Part shown: piece by piece, positions 49,315 to 57,472 of the stretch
How positions within the stretch are numbered: position 1 is the first letter of the stretch
Layout: the number at the start of each line of letters is the position of its first letter
NCBI RefSeq assembly: GCF_900103715.1
Contig: NZ_FNHL01000009.1
Coordinates: 32,411 to 96,410 of the forward strand
DNA from: Halogranum gelatinilyticum
GTDB taxonomy: Archaea > Halobacteriota > Halobacteria > Halobacteriales > Haloferacaceae
DNA length: 64,000 nucleotides
Direction: 5' to 3'
The notes under the pieces: generated by a model
Seen by the model: only the letters and a program-made list of their open reading frames with translations
Databases searched by the model: none
What the model was told of the DNA's origin: nothing
Program-made: the position numbers and the translations under genes

Positions 49315-50247
49315 TTACTCCGTCAGTTCGTCGATGAGGTCGCGGGCGGCCTTCCGGACCGCGTCGTCCGAGGAGGTCGTCGGCTCCCAGCCGAGTGCCG
49401 AGAGCTTCTCGATGGAGAGTCGCATCTTCGGGACGTCGCCCTTCCAGCCGCGGTCGCCGCCGGTGTAGCTGTAGTCGGGATCGAGGCCCATCTCGTCGGC
49501 GACGATGTCGGCGATGGTCGTCACCGAGGTCGTCGTCCGCGTGCCGAGGTTGTAGGTGTTCATGTCCTTCGTCGCGTGCTCGACGACGTGACACATCGCG
49601 TCCACGCAGTCGGAGACGTGGAGGTAAGACTTCTCCTGGCGGCCGTTGCCGAGAATCTCCAGCTCCTCGGGGTCGTCGATGAGCTTCTGGATGAAGTCCG
49701 GGACGACGTTGCCGCGCTGGTGCGGGCCGACGATGTTGGCGAAGCGGAAGACCCACGCGGTGAACTCGTCCGAGTGGGCGTAGGTGGAGATGAGTCCCTC
49801 GTCGGCGAGTTTGCTCGCGCCGTAGACGCTGATGGGTTCGAGCGGCGCGTAGTCTTCGGGCGTCGGCATCGGAGCCTCGCCGTAGACGGTCGACGACGAG
49901 GTGAACGCGAGGTTCGTCACGCCGACCTCGGCCATCCGTTCGAGGAGGTTGTAGGTCATCTCGGTGTTCTCCTCGAACAGCTGGCGTGGGTTCGCGTAAT
50001 TCGTGTCGGTGTAGGCCGCGAAGTGGAAGACGACGTCGACGTCTTCGGTGACGGCCGTGGCGACGTCGTCGGCGTCGGTCATGTCGCACTCGACGAACTC
50101 GACACCCTCGGGGACGCGGTCTCTGCTACCTTTCGAGAGGTCGTCGGCGACGACGACGTCGTTGTCGGCCGCGAGCCGTGCCGCGAGATGCGAGCCGACG
50201 AGGCCCGCACCGCCGGTGACGACGACGCGCTTGTCGGAGAGCTTCAT
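49315..50247 (-). CDS. NAD-dependent sugar-nucleotide epimerase/dehydratase (GalE-like)
   Basis: A 310-residue extended short-chain dehydrogenase. NAD-binding motif VVVTGGAGLVGSHLAARLA, HFAAYTDT, the catalytic S-x-Y-x3-K (SSSTVYGEA then YGASKLADE), and a C-terminal domain with FRFANIVGPHQRGNVVPDF. Most likely a UDP-glucose 4-epimerase or related UDP-sugar enzyme supplying donors for the glycosyltransferases of the region. The start at 50247 (MKLSDKRVVVTGG) is clear; the extension to 50820 overlaps the divergent gene. Confidence 0.93.
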   Translation of the reverse strand: MKLSDKRVVVTGGAGLVGSHLAARLAADNDVVVADDLSKGSRDRVPEGVEFVECDMTDADDVATAVTEDVDVVFHFAAYTDTNYANPRQLFEENTEMTYNLLERMAEVGVTNLAFTSSSTVYGEAPMPTPEDYAPLEPISVYGASKLADEGLISTYAHSDEFTAWVFRFANIVGPHQRGNVVPDFIQKLIDDPEELEILGNGRQEKSYLHVSDCVDAMCHVVEHATKDMNTYNLGTRTTTSVTTIADIVADEMGLDPDYSYTGGDRGWKGDVPKMRLSIEKLSALGWEPTTSSDDAVRKAARDLIDELTE

Positions 50248-50371
50248 GCCCGCGAGTGCGACAGCCGGAAGTAAGGCTATTCTGGTTCGGCGAACCCCCC
50301 GACGAACTTTCATATCACTTGCGCGCCTACTGTGAAGAACGGACAGGCGACCCGCTGTCCACCCGCCCACC

Positions 50372-51265
50372 ATGACGCTTACAGAGTTTATCCGGGAGAT
50401 GGAGGACCGTCGCAAGACGGTGACCGTCTTCGCCCGCAGACCGCAGTTCGGTCTCGGGAAGGTCTTCGGTCCCCGACACGTCGCCATCGAGCACGAGCGG
50501 CTTCCGCCCGACGACCCCGAGGAGTTCGTCACCGTCAGCCGCGGCGACGAATTCTTGGGCAGCATCGCGCTCAGTTCGCTGGTCTCGCTCGACGCACCGG
50601 CCATCCACGAACCGGGGAGCAGCGACATCGCCGAGGCGGACTTCCGGTATCTGCTCGAACTGCTCGACGATACCGTCTTCTCGTCGTTCGACCGCCGACA
50701 GATGCTCGCGACGTCCCGCGAGATCGAGGACCGAGCAGTCCGCGCGGGCAAGGGCACGCTCCACGCGGGGTTCCAGCGGCTCTCGGCGTTGCGTGACCAG
50801 ACGGAGACGTACCGGGCCATCGGCCGGGTCGCCGGACTCGACGTCCACGTCTACGGCGAACCCGACTGGGACCCGCCGGTCCTCCCCGGTGTGACTGTCC
50901 ACGGACTGCTCGACGACGAGGTCCGCGACACGTGGTTCGTCGCCTACGACGGCGGCGGCAACGACCTCAGCAAATGTGCACTGCTCGCCCAGGAGCACGC
51001 GCCGGGCGAGTTCTACGGCTTTTGGACCTACGACCCGACACTCGTCGACCGAATCGTCGACTACGTCGAGGGGTCGTTCACCCACGTGTCGGACGGACCG
51101 GACCGGTCGGACGCGGCGAACGCACCGGTCAACGGTGGCGGATGTGAAAGCGGCGGAGGCGGCGGAAGTGGCGGAGACGGAGGAAACGACGGTCGCGGCG
51201 GAGGTGACGGCCGTGGCGGGAGCGACGGAAGCGACGGAGGCGACGAGCGAAGCGAAACTCCCTAA
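50372..51265 (+). CDS. DICT sensory domain protein
   Basis: A 297-residue protein with an N-terminal helix-strand region and a DICT domain (about 20-250; DICT is found with GGDEF, EAL and HD output and with receptors in haloarchaea): LLELLDDTVFSSFDRRQMLATSREIEDRAVRAG, HVYGEPDWDPPVLPGVTVHG and YDGGGNDLSKCALLAQEH. The C-terminus after 255 is a Gly/Asp/Ser-rich tail with no fold. No output domain is present. It lies 24 nt before the Trm56 gene. Confidence 0.8.
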   Translation: MTLTEFIREMEDRRKTVTVFARRPQFGLGKVFGPRHVAIEHERLPPDDPEEFVTVSRGDEFLGSIALSSLVSLDAPAIHEPGSSDIAEADFRYLLELLDDTVFSSFDRRQMLATSREIEDRAVRAGKGTLHAGFQRLSALRDQTETYRAIGRVAGLDVHVYGEPDWDPPVLPGVTVHGLLDDEVRDTWFVAYDGGGNDLSKCALLAQEHAPGEFYGFWTYDPTLVDRIVDYVEGSFTHVSDGPDRSDAANAPVNGGGCESGGGGGSGGDGGNDGRGGGDGRGGSDGSDGGDERSETP

Positions 51266-51289
51266 CTGGCGCGCCGTCTCGCTTCGGCC

Positions 51290-51835
51290 ATGCAGGACGA
51301 ACCCGAAGTCGCGGTGCTCCGCTACGGCCACCGGCCGGGCCGCGACGACCGGATGACGACCCACGTCGGGCTCACGGCGAGGGCACTCGGTGCCGACCGG
51401 GTGGTCTTCCCCGACAACGCCGGGCAGTCACAGGAGACCGTCGAGGACATCACGGGCCGCTTCGGCGGCCCGTTCGAGGTCGAACTGACCGACGCGCTGA
51501 ACGCAACGATACGAAACTGGGAGGGCACGGTCGTCCATCTGACGATGTACGGCGAACGCGTCCAGGACGTCGAAGGCGAGATTCGGGAGGCACACCGCGA
51601 GGAGCCGCTGCTCGTCGTCGTCGGCGGCGAGAAGGTTCCCTTCGAGGTCTACGAGGGGGCGGACTGGAACGTCGGCGTCACGAACCAGCCGCACTCGGAG
51701 GTCGCCGGACTCGCGGTCTTCCTCGACCGGCTGTTCGACGGCCGTGAACTCGAACGGGAGTGGGAAGACGCGGACCGACAGGTGATTCCGATGGCGACGG
51801 GCAAGAAAGTCGTCGACCCCGACGAGGAATCGTAG
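51290..51835 (+). CDS. trm56: tRNA (cytidine-56-2'-O)-methyltransferase Trm56
   Basis: A 181-residue SPOUT-type methyltransferase that methylates the ribose of C56 in the T-loop of all archaeal tRNAs. N-terminus EVAVLRYGHRPGRDDRMTTHVGLTARALGADRVV, the SAM-binding knot with PLLVVVGGEKVPFEVYEGADWNVGVTNQPHSEVAGL, matching the family. The C56 enzyme replaces the C/D guide in most archaea. It is 24 nt after a DICT gene, probably an independent unit. Confidence 0.93.
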   Translation: MQDEPEVAVLRYGHRPGRDDRMTTHVGLTARALGADRVVFPDNAGQSQETVEDITGRFGGPFEVELTDALNATIRNWEGTVVHLTMYGERVQDVEGEIREAHREEPLLVVVGGEKVPFEVYEGADWNVGVTNQPHSEVAGLAVFLDRLFDGRELEREWEDADRQVIPMATGKKVVDPDEES

Positions 51836-52060
51836 GCAAAACTGCTGACTGCTCGATAGAATCACTTGCCATATCGGACATTCCATCATCCGCGATGGCA
51901 CAAGACCCGTGTTCGGCCGATGTCTGAGTATGACTGTTATAGCTAATTAGCCCATACACACCGTGTTCTGAAAACACAACTATGACACTTCCTTCTGTAA
52001 CGCCTTCAGTGGACATCTCACAGCCAAAAGTATATTACTTATGCCAGTGACTACTGGTGC

Positions 52061-52357
52061 GTGCCAGAATTCAGCGTGACGGGTGAGAGCGTAGAGGAAC
52101 TGAACCAGTTTACCAGCGAACTCCACAAGGCAACCGAATTACAGGACGGCGAATTACAAGATCTGTTCGCTGATTTAATCAAAGTGCGCGACTGCCTGAA
52201 AGACAAGACCAGTTCTGGACGTGCAATCAGGAAGAATCGTATCGAGGATAGTGTGGAACTGGAACAAGCAGGTAGTGTTGGAGTACTATTGAAAACACTC
52301 AGTTCGGCTGGGGTCGCTACATCTACTGGACAGGGTGGCAATTGGAAGTACGAGTGA
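52061..52357 (+). CDS. 98-residue hypothetical protein (lower G+C)
   Basis: A 98-residue protein starting at GTG 52061. It is Glu/Lys/Ser/Thr-rich with helical stretches (ESVEELNQFTSELHKATELQDGELQDLFADLI) and a small strand region near the C-terminus. The coding sequence has clearly lower G+C than neighbours and codon use includes many A/T-ending codons. A TATA element TATATTA (52031-52037) is centred 27 nt upstream, so the gene is probably transcribed. No family is recognised; it may be recently acquired. Confidence 0.65.
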   Translation: MPEFSVTGESVEELNQFTSELHKATELQDGELQDLFADLIKVRDCLKDKTSSGRAIRKNRIEDSVELEQAGSVGVLLKTLSSAGVATSTGQGGNWKYE

Positions 52358-52440
52358 GAAAGAGCGACGACACTTCACGTAGCTGAGTGACAAGCTCCAA
52401 TCGATTTTCACAGGGTACTGTTGGGTCTTCCAAGATTTAC

Positions 52441-52725
52441 TCAGACGGCCACGTCCTCCAGTTTCTCCAACAACGTGAACTCGGGGGTGCCCTCCACACC
52501 GACCCACTGCATCCGTTCGTCGAGGTCCGCGGAGTCAGCCAACGCGCGGGCGTTGTCGAGCGTGTCCCACTCCAAGAGCGCGACGATTTCCGTTCGGTCG
52601 TCGGCGACGTGAAATAGCCCGCCGCCGAGACAGCCAGCGGCTTCGTGGGTCGCCGCGTGGTCGCCGAAGGCGGGTTTCCAGATGGTATAGTCTCTGAGTC
52701 GGTGTCGGATGAGGAGATACGGCAT
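52441..52725 (-). CDS. dimeric alpha-beta barrel protein (cyclase/monooxygenase-like)
   Basis: A 94-residue ferredoxin-like alpha/beta protein: MPYLLIRHRLRDYTIWKPAFGDHAATHEAAG, then LFHVADDRTEIVALLEWDTLDNARALADS. The fold is that of dimeric alpha-beta barrel proteins (polyketide cyclase, antibiotic biosynthesis monooxygenase types). The substrate is unknown, and a function in catalysis is not proven. Start at 52725. Confidence 0.75.
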   Translation of the reverse strand: MPYLLIRHRLRDYTIWKPAFGDHAATHEAAGCLGGGLFHVADDRTEIVALLEWDTLDNARALADSADLDERMQWVGVEGTPEFTLLEKLEDVAV

Positions 52726-52811
52726 GGGTCTCTCCCCGAGAGAGGTATCTGTAGGGTATAGCGACTGTTGACGGTCCGCTAGAGTGACTGACTTCCAGGA
52801 GTGGTCGGGGC

Positions 52812-53180
52812 TTACTGCTCGGCGTCGACGGCCGATGTTGGACCCTCGGCGTCGCACTCCGTCACGTGCTCCTCGCGGCTGACGTCGCGGGCGACGACGT
52901 GCGGCACCGTCGCGTCGGTCCCGCGGTCGCCGACCGCGAAGCCCACGGCGACGGCGACGGCGGCGAACCCCCCGAGGACGACGTCGTCGGCGACGGCCAC
53001 CTCGTAGGCGAGGACGCAGGCGATGACGACCCACTTGAGGAGCGTCCGCATCGCCTCCTGTCGGCGGCGGTCGGTCTCGGCCGCGGCGACGACGCGGTCA
53101 CCGTCACCTGCGGGGACCGTGACGTATCGGAGACCGCCGCCGTCGGCGTACCGGAGCACGTCCACCAGTTCGTCGCTCAT
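52812..53180 (-). CDS. 122-residue membrane protein
   Basis: A protein with a charged N-terminal region (1-40), two membrane helices (about 47-60 and 65-85: VVIACVLAYEVAVADDVV, GGFAAVAVAVGFAVGDR), and a Cys/His-poor acidic C-terminus with one Cys. No family recognised. Start at 53180 after the extension to 53228 was rejected for lack of a promoter. Confidence 0.7.
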   Translation of the reverse strand: MSDELVDVLRYADGGGLRYVTVPAGDGDRVVAAAETDRRRQEAMRTLLKWVVIACVLAYEVAVADDVVLGGFAAVAVAVGFAVGDRGTDATVPHVVARDVSREEHVTECDAEGPTSAVDAEQ

Positions 53181-53302
53181 GTCAGCGATACGATGCCAGC
53201 GGGGATGAACCTTGTGTCGGTGTGTCACGGAACCGCCAGCGGTGGCGGTCTGAGACCCCGCATCCGGTGCTTTTAAACAGTTTTGCGGCTGAGTAACGGG
53301 TA

Positions 53303-53827
53303 ATGGCTTTTGAGGACCTGCTGAACGACCCTGTCATCCAGAAGTACCTCCACGAGCTGGTTGGCCCCACGGGGATGCCGGTCGCCGCCGCGCCGCCGGA
53401 CGGCGAAGTGACCGACGAAGAGCTGGCCGAGGAGTTGGGTCTCGAACTCAACGACGTCCGCCGGGCGCTCTTCATCCTGTACGAGAACGACCTCGCGACC
53501 TACCGCCGCGTCCGCGACGAGGACTCCGGCTGGCTCACCTATCTGTGGACCTTCGAGTACGAGAACATCCCGGAGAACCTCAAAGAGGAGATGGGACGGC
53601 TGCTCGAAGCGATCGAAGAGCGCGAGGAGTACGAGCGCACCCACGAGTTCTACCTCTGTGAGGTCTGTTCCATCCGCTTCGAGTTCGGTGAGGCGATGGA
53701 CTTCGGCTTCGAATGTCCCGAATGTGGCTCGCCGCTCGAATCGATGGAGAACAACCACCTCGTCGACGCGATGACACGACGCGTCGACGAACTGCGCGAC
53801 GAACTCAACGTGGACGCTACCAGCTAA
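53303..53827 (+). CDS. tfe: transcription factor E, alpha subunit (TFE)
   Basis: The archaeal homologue of TFIIE-alpha; it stabilises the open promoter complex with TBP and TFB. The 174-residue protein has the N-terminal winged helix (DEELAEELGLELNDVRRALFILYENDLATYRRVRDEDSGWLTYLW) at about 35-80 and a C-terminal zinc ribbon with FYLCEVCSIRF and FECPECGSPL. It is of normal length. A TATA-like CTTTTAAAC lies about 33 nt upstream. The stop overlaps the next ATG by one base (TAATG), so DUF2110 is coupled to it. Confidence 0.95.
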   Translation: MAFEDLLNDPVIQKYLHELVGPTGMPVAAAPPDGEVTDEELAEELGLELNDVRRALFILYENDLATYRRVRDEDSGWLTYLWTFEYENIPENLKEEMGRLLEAIEEREEYERTHEFYLCEVCSIRFEFGEAMDFGFECPECGSPLESMENNHLVDAMTRRVDELRDELNVDATS

Positions 53828-54498
53828 TGGTCGTACTCGCAACCAAATGTTACGTCAGCGGCGACGCACGCGACCGAGCGCTCAAGAGCCTCGGTTCGAT
53901 GATTCAGAACGACATCGGTGACCTCGACGTCGAGTGGGACATCGGTGTCCGCGACGACGACTTCATCAGCGTCACCGTCACCGGCGACGACGCGGAGGTC
54001 GCCCGCAACCTCCTCCGCGAGGAGTGGGGGTCGGTCGTCCCGCAGCACCGCGAGGGCGAGACCTACGTCGGGACGCTCGACGCCTGGGACGACGAGGGCT
54101 TCTACCTCGACGTCGGCCACGGCAACCGCGTGTTCGTCGCCCGCGACGACCTCGGTCTCGGCCAGGGGTCGCCGACGCAGATCCGCGAACGGTTCGGCAT
54201 CGTCCAGCACACCCCGCTGAAGTTCGTCGCGGGTGAGACACCCCGGCTCGCCGACGAGACGGTCGATATGCTCTACGACTGGACGCGCGGCGAGGGTCGC
54301 GTCAACGTCAACAGCGCGACCCGTGGCGAGGTCCGAGCGACGGTCAACCGCGCGGGTCACGCCCACGACATCGTCACGGTCGAACGGCTGGGGCTGCTCG
54401 AACAGAGCATCATGTGCCGGGAGGGAACCGACCCGCCGGGACTGCTCTCCAGCATCGGCGAATACGTGCCTGCGGAGCTTCGTTGCGTCATCACATGA
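53827..54498 (+). CDS. DUF2110 family protein
   Basis: A 224-residue archaeal protein of the DUF2110 family, whose function is unknown. The N-terminal half has strands with VVLATKCYVSGDARDRALKSL and a middle OB- or S1-like segment (TYVGTLDAWDDEGFYLDVGHGNRVFVARDDLGLGQG), which suggests RNA or nucleic-acid binding. Its start overlaps the tfe stop by one base and its stop overlaps the next gene by 4 nt, which argues for a link with transcription initiation. Confidence 0.85.
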   Translation: MVVLATKCYVSGDARDRALKSLGSMIQNDIGDLDVEWDIGVRDDDFISVTVTGDDAEVARNLLREEWGSVVPQHREGETYVGTLDAWDDEGFYLDVGHGNRVFVARDDLGLGQGSPTQIRERFGIVQHTPLKFVAGETPRLADETVDMLYDWTRGEGRVNVNSATRGEVRATVNRAGHAHDIVTVERLGLLEQSIMCREGTDPPGLLSSIGEYVPAELRCVIT

Positions 54499-55289
54499 AC
54501 AAGCGACTGGTCCTCGGTACCGCCGCGCTCGCCGTCCTCCTCGTCACCTCCGGCTGTCTCGGGGCCATCATGGGTCCCCAAGACGTCTCGGACACCCAAC
54601 TGAACGAAGAACCACCCGTCGACTACGCCTTCGACAGCGACCGCGACGTCCACATCACCGTGACGGAGAACGCCCAGTTCGCGGCCGTCTACGAGATGAA
54701 CGGGTCGAGTATCGAGCTGTTCCGTCGCGACGGCTTCGGCGGCCGCAACTCCATCCCGGTCTCCGCGCTCCGCTACCAGTACGAGAACGGGACCGTCCTC
54801 AACGGGACGCAGCTGAAGGCCCGCGGCGGCAGCGTCCAGCAGACCCGCGAGGTCGTGACGGTGACGCTCCCGAGCGACGCGAACGCCGACGGGAAGCTGG
54901 CGTTCACCTCGTCGTCGTCGCCGAAGCGGTTCTCGCTGCCGACGTACGTCGAAGGCTCCTACGAGGTCGTCCTGCCGCCGGATCGGCGCGTCGACTTCTT
55001 CCTGTTCGGACAGGTGCGGCCGAGTGCCGACGAGCGGTTCGAGGACGACCAAGGCCGGACGCATCTCCAGTGGGAGAACGTCGACACCGAGTCGGTGCTC
55101 GTCCAGTTCTACCTCCAGCGTGACCTCTACATCTTCGGCGGCATCGCGGCCCTCCTCGTCCTCGTCGCCGGGGGCGGGCTGGCCTACTACAAACGCCAGA
55201 TCGAGGCACTCCGCGAGCGTCGCCAGCAGATGGGGCTCTCCGTCGACGTCTCGGACGACGACGACGGCCCGCCGCCGGGAATGGGCTGA
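54495..55289 (+). CDS. DUF5803-like lipoprotein with C-terminal membrane helix
   Basis: A 264-residue envelope protein. Lipobox VTSGC (Cys21 region) after a hydrophobic N-terminus, an outer beta-rich domain (about 40-200, VHITVTENAQFAAVYEMNG, VTLPSDANADGKLAF), and a C-terminal membrane helix (YIFGGIAALLVLVAGGGLAYY) followed by a basic/acidic cytoplasmic tail. I recall this family as DUF5803, always close to tfe and DUF2110 in haloarchaea. Its ATG overlaps the DUF2110 stop (54495-54498). Confidence 0.8.
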   Translation: MNKRLVLGTAALAVLLVTSGCLGAIMGPQDVSDTQLNEEPPVDYAFDSDRDVHITVTENAQFAAVYEMNGSSIELFRRDGFGGRNSIPVSALRYQYENGTVLNGTQLKARGGSVQQTREVVTVTLPSDANADGKLAFTSSSSPKRFSLPTYVEGSYEVVLPPDRRVDFFLFGQVRPSADERFEDDQGRTHLQWENVDTESVLVQFYLQRDLYIFGGIAALLVLVAGGGLAYYKRQIEALRERRQQMGLSVDVSDDDDGPPPGMG

Positions 55290-55345
55290 CCGCCCGGCCG
55301 TCCGCAAACAGCGGTCTTTTCTCTCCGACGCACCTCGGATGAGCT

Positions 55346-56044
55346 ATGCGAGTCGCAGTGGTCACCGTCGGCGACGAACTGCTCGCCGGTGACACCGTCA
55401 ACACGAACGCGACGTGGCTCTGTGAACAGCTGACCGAGCGTGGCGTCCGCGTCGAACGCGTGACGACCGTGCCCGACGACCTGTCCGACATCGCCCGCGT
55501 CGTCAACGAGTACAACGCCGAGTACGACGCCGTCCTCGTAACCGGGGGACTCGGCCCGACCCACGACGACAAGACGATGGCGGCCGTCGCCGCCGCCTTC
55601 GGCCGCGAGGTCGAGGAACATCCGGACGTCGTCGCCTGGTTCGACGAACACGGCGGCTACTCCGGCGACGACCTCGCCGAGGGGACGACCCATCTCCCGG
55701 CGGGGTCGCGGATGCTCCCGAACGAGGAGGGCGTCGCGCCGGGCTGTGTCATCGACAGCGTCTACGTCTTCCCCGGCGTGCCCGGCGAGATGAAGGCCAT
55801 GTTCGGTCTCGTCGCCGACGACTTCGCGGGCGAAAAGACCTACACGGCGACGGTGACGACGCCCGAACCCGAGAGCACGCTGCTCGACCGGATGCAGGGC
55901 GTCCAAGAGGCGTTCGACGTCGACCTCGGCAGCTATCCGGGCGAGAACGTCCGACTGAAAGTGACCGCGCGGGACCCCGAAACGGCCGAGGCGGCGGCGC
56001 GATGGCTTCGCGAGCGCGTCGAGTCGGTCGAAGTCGAAGAATGA
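55346..56044 (+). CDS. CinA-like molybdopterin-binding domain protein
   Basis: A 232-residue protein of the MoCF/CinA N-terminal type: VVTVGDELLAGDTVNTNATWLCEQLTERG, VLVTGGLGPTHDDKTMAAVAAAFG. Bacterial CinA carries a C-terminal NMN deamidase domain, which is absent here. The molybdopterin-binding-like domain of archaeal members may act as a pyrophosphatase on NAD-type compounds or have another function. A conserved haloarchaeal single-domain protein. Confidence 0.9.
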   Translation: MRVAVVTVGDELLAGDTVNTNATWLCEQLTERGVRVERVTTVPDDLSDIARVVNEYNAEYDAVLVTGGLGPTHDDKTMAAVAAAFGREVEEHPDVVAWFDEHGGYSGDDLAEGTTHLPAGSRMLPNEEGVAPGCVIDSVYVFPGVPGEMKAMFGLVADDFAGEKTYTATVTTPEPESTLLDRMQGVQEAFDVDLGSYPGENVRLKVTARDPETAEAAARWLRERVESVEVEE

Positions 56045-56051
56045 AGTCGGG

Positions 56052-56168
56052 TTAGCGGTACAGGTAGGCCAGCCAGCCGATAGTGACGAGCAGGCTGGCG
56101 ACGAGGACGACGGCACCCGTCTCTGCGATGGGCAGCACTTCTCCGGCGGCGGCGGTGAGCGGAATCAT
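56052..56168 (-). CDS. 38-residue single-helix membrane protein
   Basis: A very small protein with one membrane helix (AETGAVVLVASLLVTIGWLAYLYR). The support for it is a TATA element GTTTAAG (56194-56200, minus strand) about 29 nt before the ATG, and a hydrophobic segment with flanking charges suited to insertion. The 64-residue extension to 56246 crosses that TATA element and is rejected. Unknown function. Confidence 0.55.
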   Translation of the reverse strand: MIPLTAAAGEVLPIAETGAVVLVASLLVTIGWLAYLYR

Positions 56169-56278
56169 GTGTGTGAGTCTTTCTGTTGGGGGTTTCTTAA
56201 ACGTTCGACATCCGGTCAGCCGCGCTCGGCCGGTGGCGTTCCGCACCCCTTTTCCCCGTCGCTTTCCTCGCTCCGGCC

Positions 56279-57337
56279 ATGCGCATCGGTGTCGTCGTCA
56301 ACCCCATCGCGGGCATGGGCGGCCGGGTCGGGTTGAAGGGAACGGACGGCAAGGTCGCCGAAGCCCGCGAGCGCGGCGCGCAGCCGCGCGCACCCAACCG
56401 CGCCCGCCGCGCCCTCTCGCGACTGGCCGACCTCGCACCCGACACCGAGATTCTGACCTACGCCGACCCGATGGGCGCGTCCGAGGCTCGCGACGCGGGC
56501 TTCGAGCCGACCGTCGTCGGCGAGCCGGGAGCCGAAGAAACCGGTGCAGCCGACACACACGCCGCCGTGGAGGCCTTCCTCGACGCCGACGTCGACCTCG
56601 TGTTGTTCGTCGGCGGCGACGGCACCGCCGCGGACGTCGCCGAAGTCCTCGACGGGACGGACACGCCGATGCTCGGCGTTCCCGCGGGGGTCAAAGTCTA
56701 CTCCTCGGTGTTCGGCGTCTCGCCGGAGGACGCCGGTGAGATCGCCGCCACCTTCGACCGGACCGAGCGCCGCGAGGTCATGGACATCGACGAGGACGAC
56801 TACCGGGCGGGCGAGGTCCACCCCGAGCTTCGGGGCGTGGCGTTCGTCCCCGTCGCCGACGACCTCCAGTCCTCGAAGCAGCTCGGCGGCGGGACGGTCG
56901 ACGCGCTGGCCGCTGGTGTCGCCGACGGCGTCGAACCGGGCGTGACCTACGTCCTCGGGCCGGGGAGCACCCTCGGTGCGGTCAAGGCGGAGCTGGGCTT
57001 TGCAGGCTCGCCGCTCGGCGTCGACGTCTGGCGCGACGGCGAGCTCCTCGCTCAGGACGCGACGGAGGCGGAGATTCTCGCGAATCTGGGGGAGAAGAAC
57101 GTCATCGTCGTCACACCCATCGGCGGGCAGGGGTTCATCTTCGGCCGCGGCAACCCCCAGCTCTCGCCGGACGTCATCCGGGAGTGTGAAGTCGAAGTCG
57201 TCGCCTCCCGGTCCAAACTCGACGACCTCGGGGTGCTCCGGGTCGACACGGACGACCCCGCGTTGGACGAAGCACTCCGTGGGTGGACCAAGGTCCGCGT
57301 GGGGCGGTTCGAGCGGCGGATGATGGAGATCGTCTGA
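56279..57337 (+). CDS. ATP-NAD kinase family protein (COG3199)
   Basis: A 352-residue kinase phosphorylating NAD to NADP, or a diacylglycerol-kinase-like relative. The GGDGT motif of the family is present (LFVGGDGTAADVAEV at about 118), with VVVNPIAGMGGRVGLKG at the N-terminus and VIVVTPIGGQGFIFGRGNPQLSPDVIRE near the C-terminus. The N-terminal MRIGVVVNPIAGMGG is a typical start. It precedes the PhoU-type regulator gene by 135 nt but is separately organised. Confidence 0.9.
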   Translation: MRIGVVVNPIAGMGGRVGLKGTDGKVAEARERGAQPRAPNRARRALSRLADLAPDTEILTYADPMGASEARDAGFEPTVVGEPGAEETGAADTHAAVEAFLDADVDLVLFVGGDGTAADVAEVLDGTDTPMLGVPAGVKVYSSVFGVSPEDAGEIAATFDRTERREVMDIDEDDYRAGEVHPELRGVAFVPVADDLQSSKQLGGGTVDALAAGVADGVEPGVTYVLGPGSTLGAVKAELGFAGSPLGVDVWRDGELLAQDATEAEILANLGEKNVIVVTPIGGQGFIFGRGNPQLSPDVIRECEVEVVASRSKLDDLGVLRVDTDDPALDEALRGWTKVRVGRFERRMMEIV

Positions 57338-57472
57338 ACCAGTCTAGGCACACCCCACGTGAAGGAGTGGCATATTAGGATTCGACGACGAACATGGACT
57401 TCGAATAAACATTACACTACGTATAATGGGCATATAGTCAAGATTAAGGTCACTGGTGGGATACGAGTTGCC

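Noticed and set aside
51836..52030. Possible small gene in the A+T-rich region after trm56 (22 codons from 51981)
   Set aside because: No TATA at the right distance and no recognisable composition; more likely the upstream region of the 98-residue gene.
57359..57472. Upstream start of the PhoU-type regulator at 57359
   Set aside because: The DNA is the A+T-rich promoter region, and METRKVQRLG is the family N-terminus.
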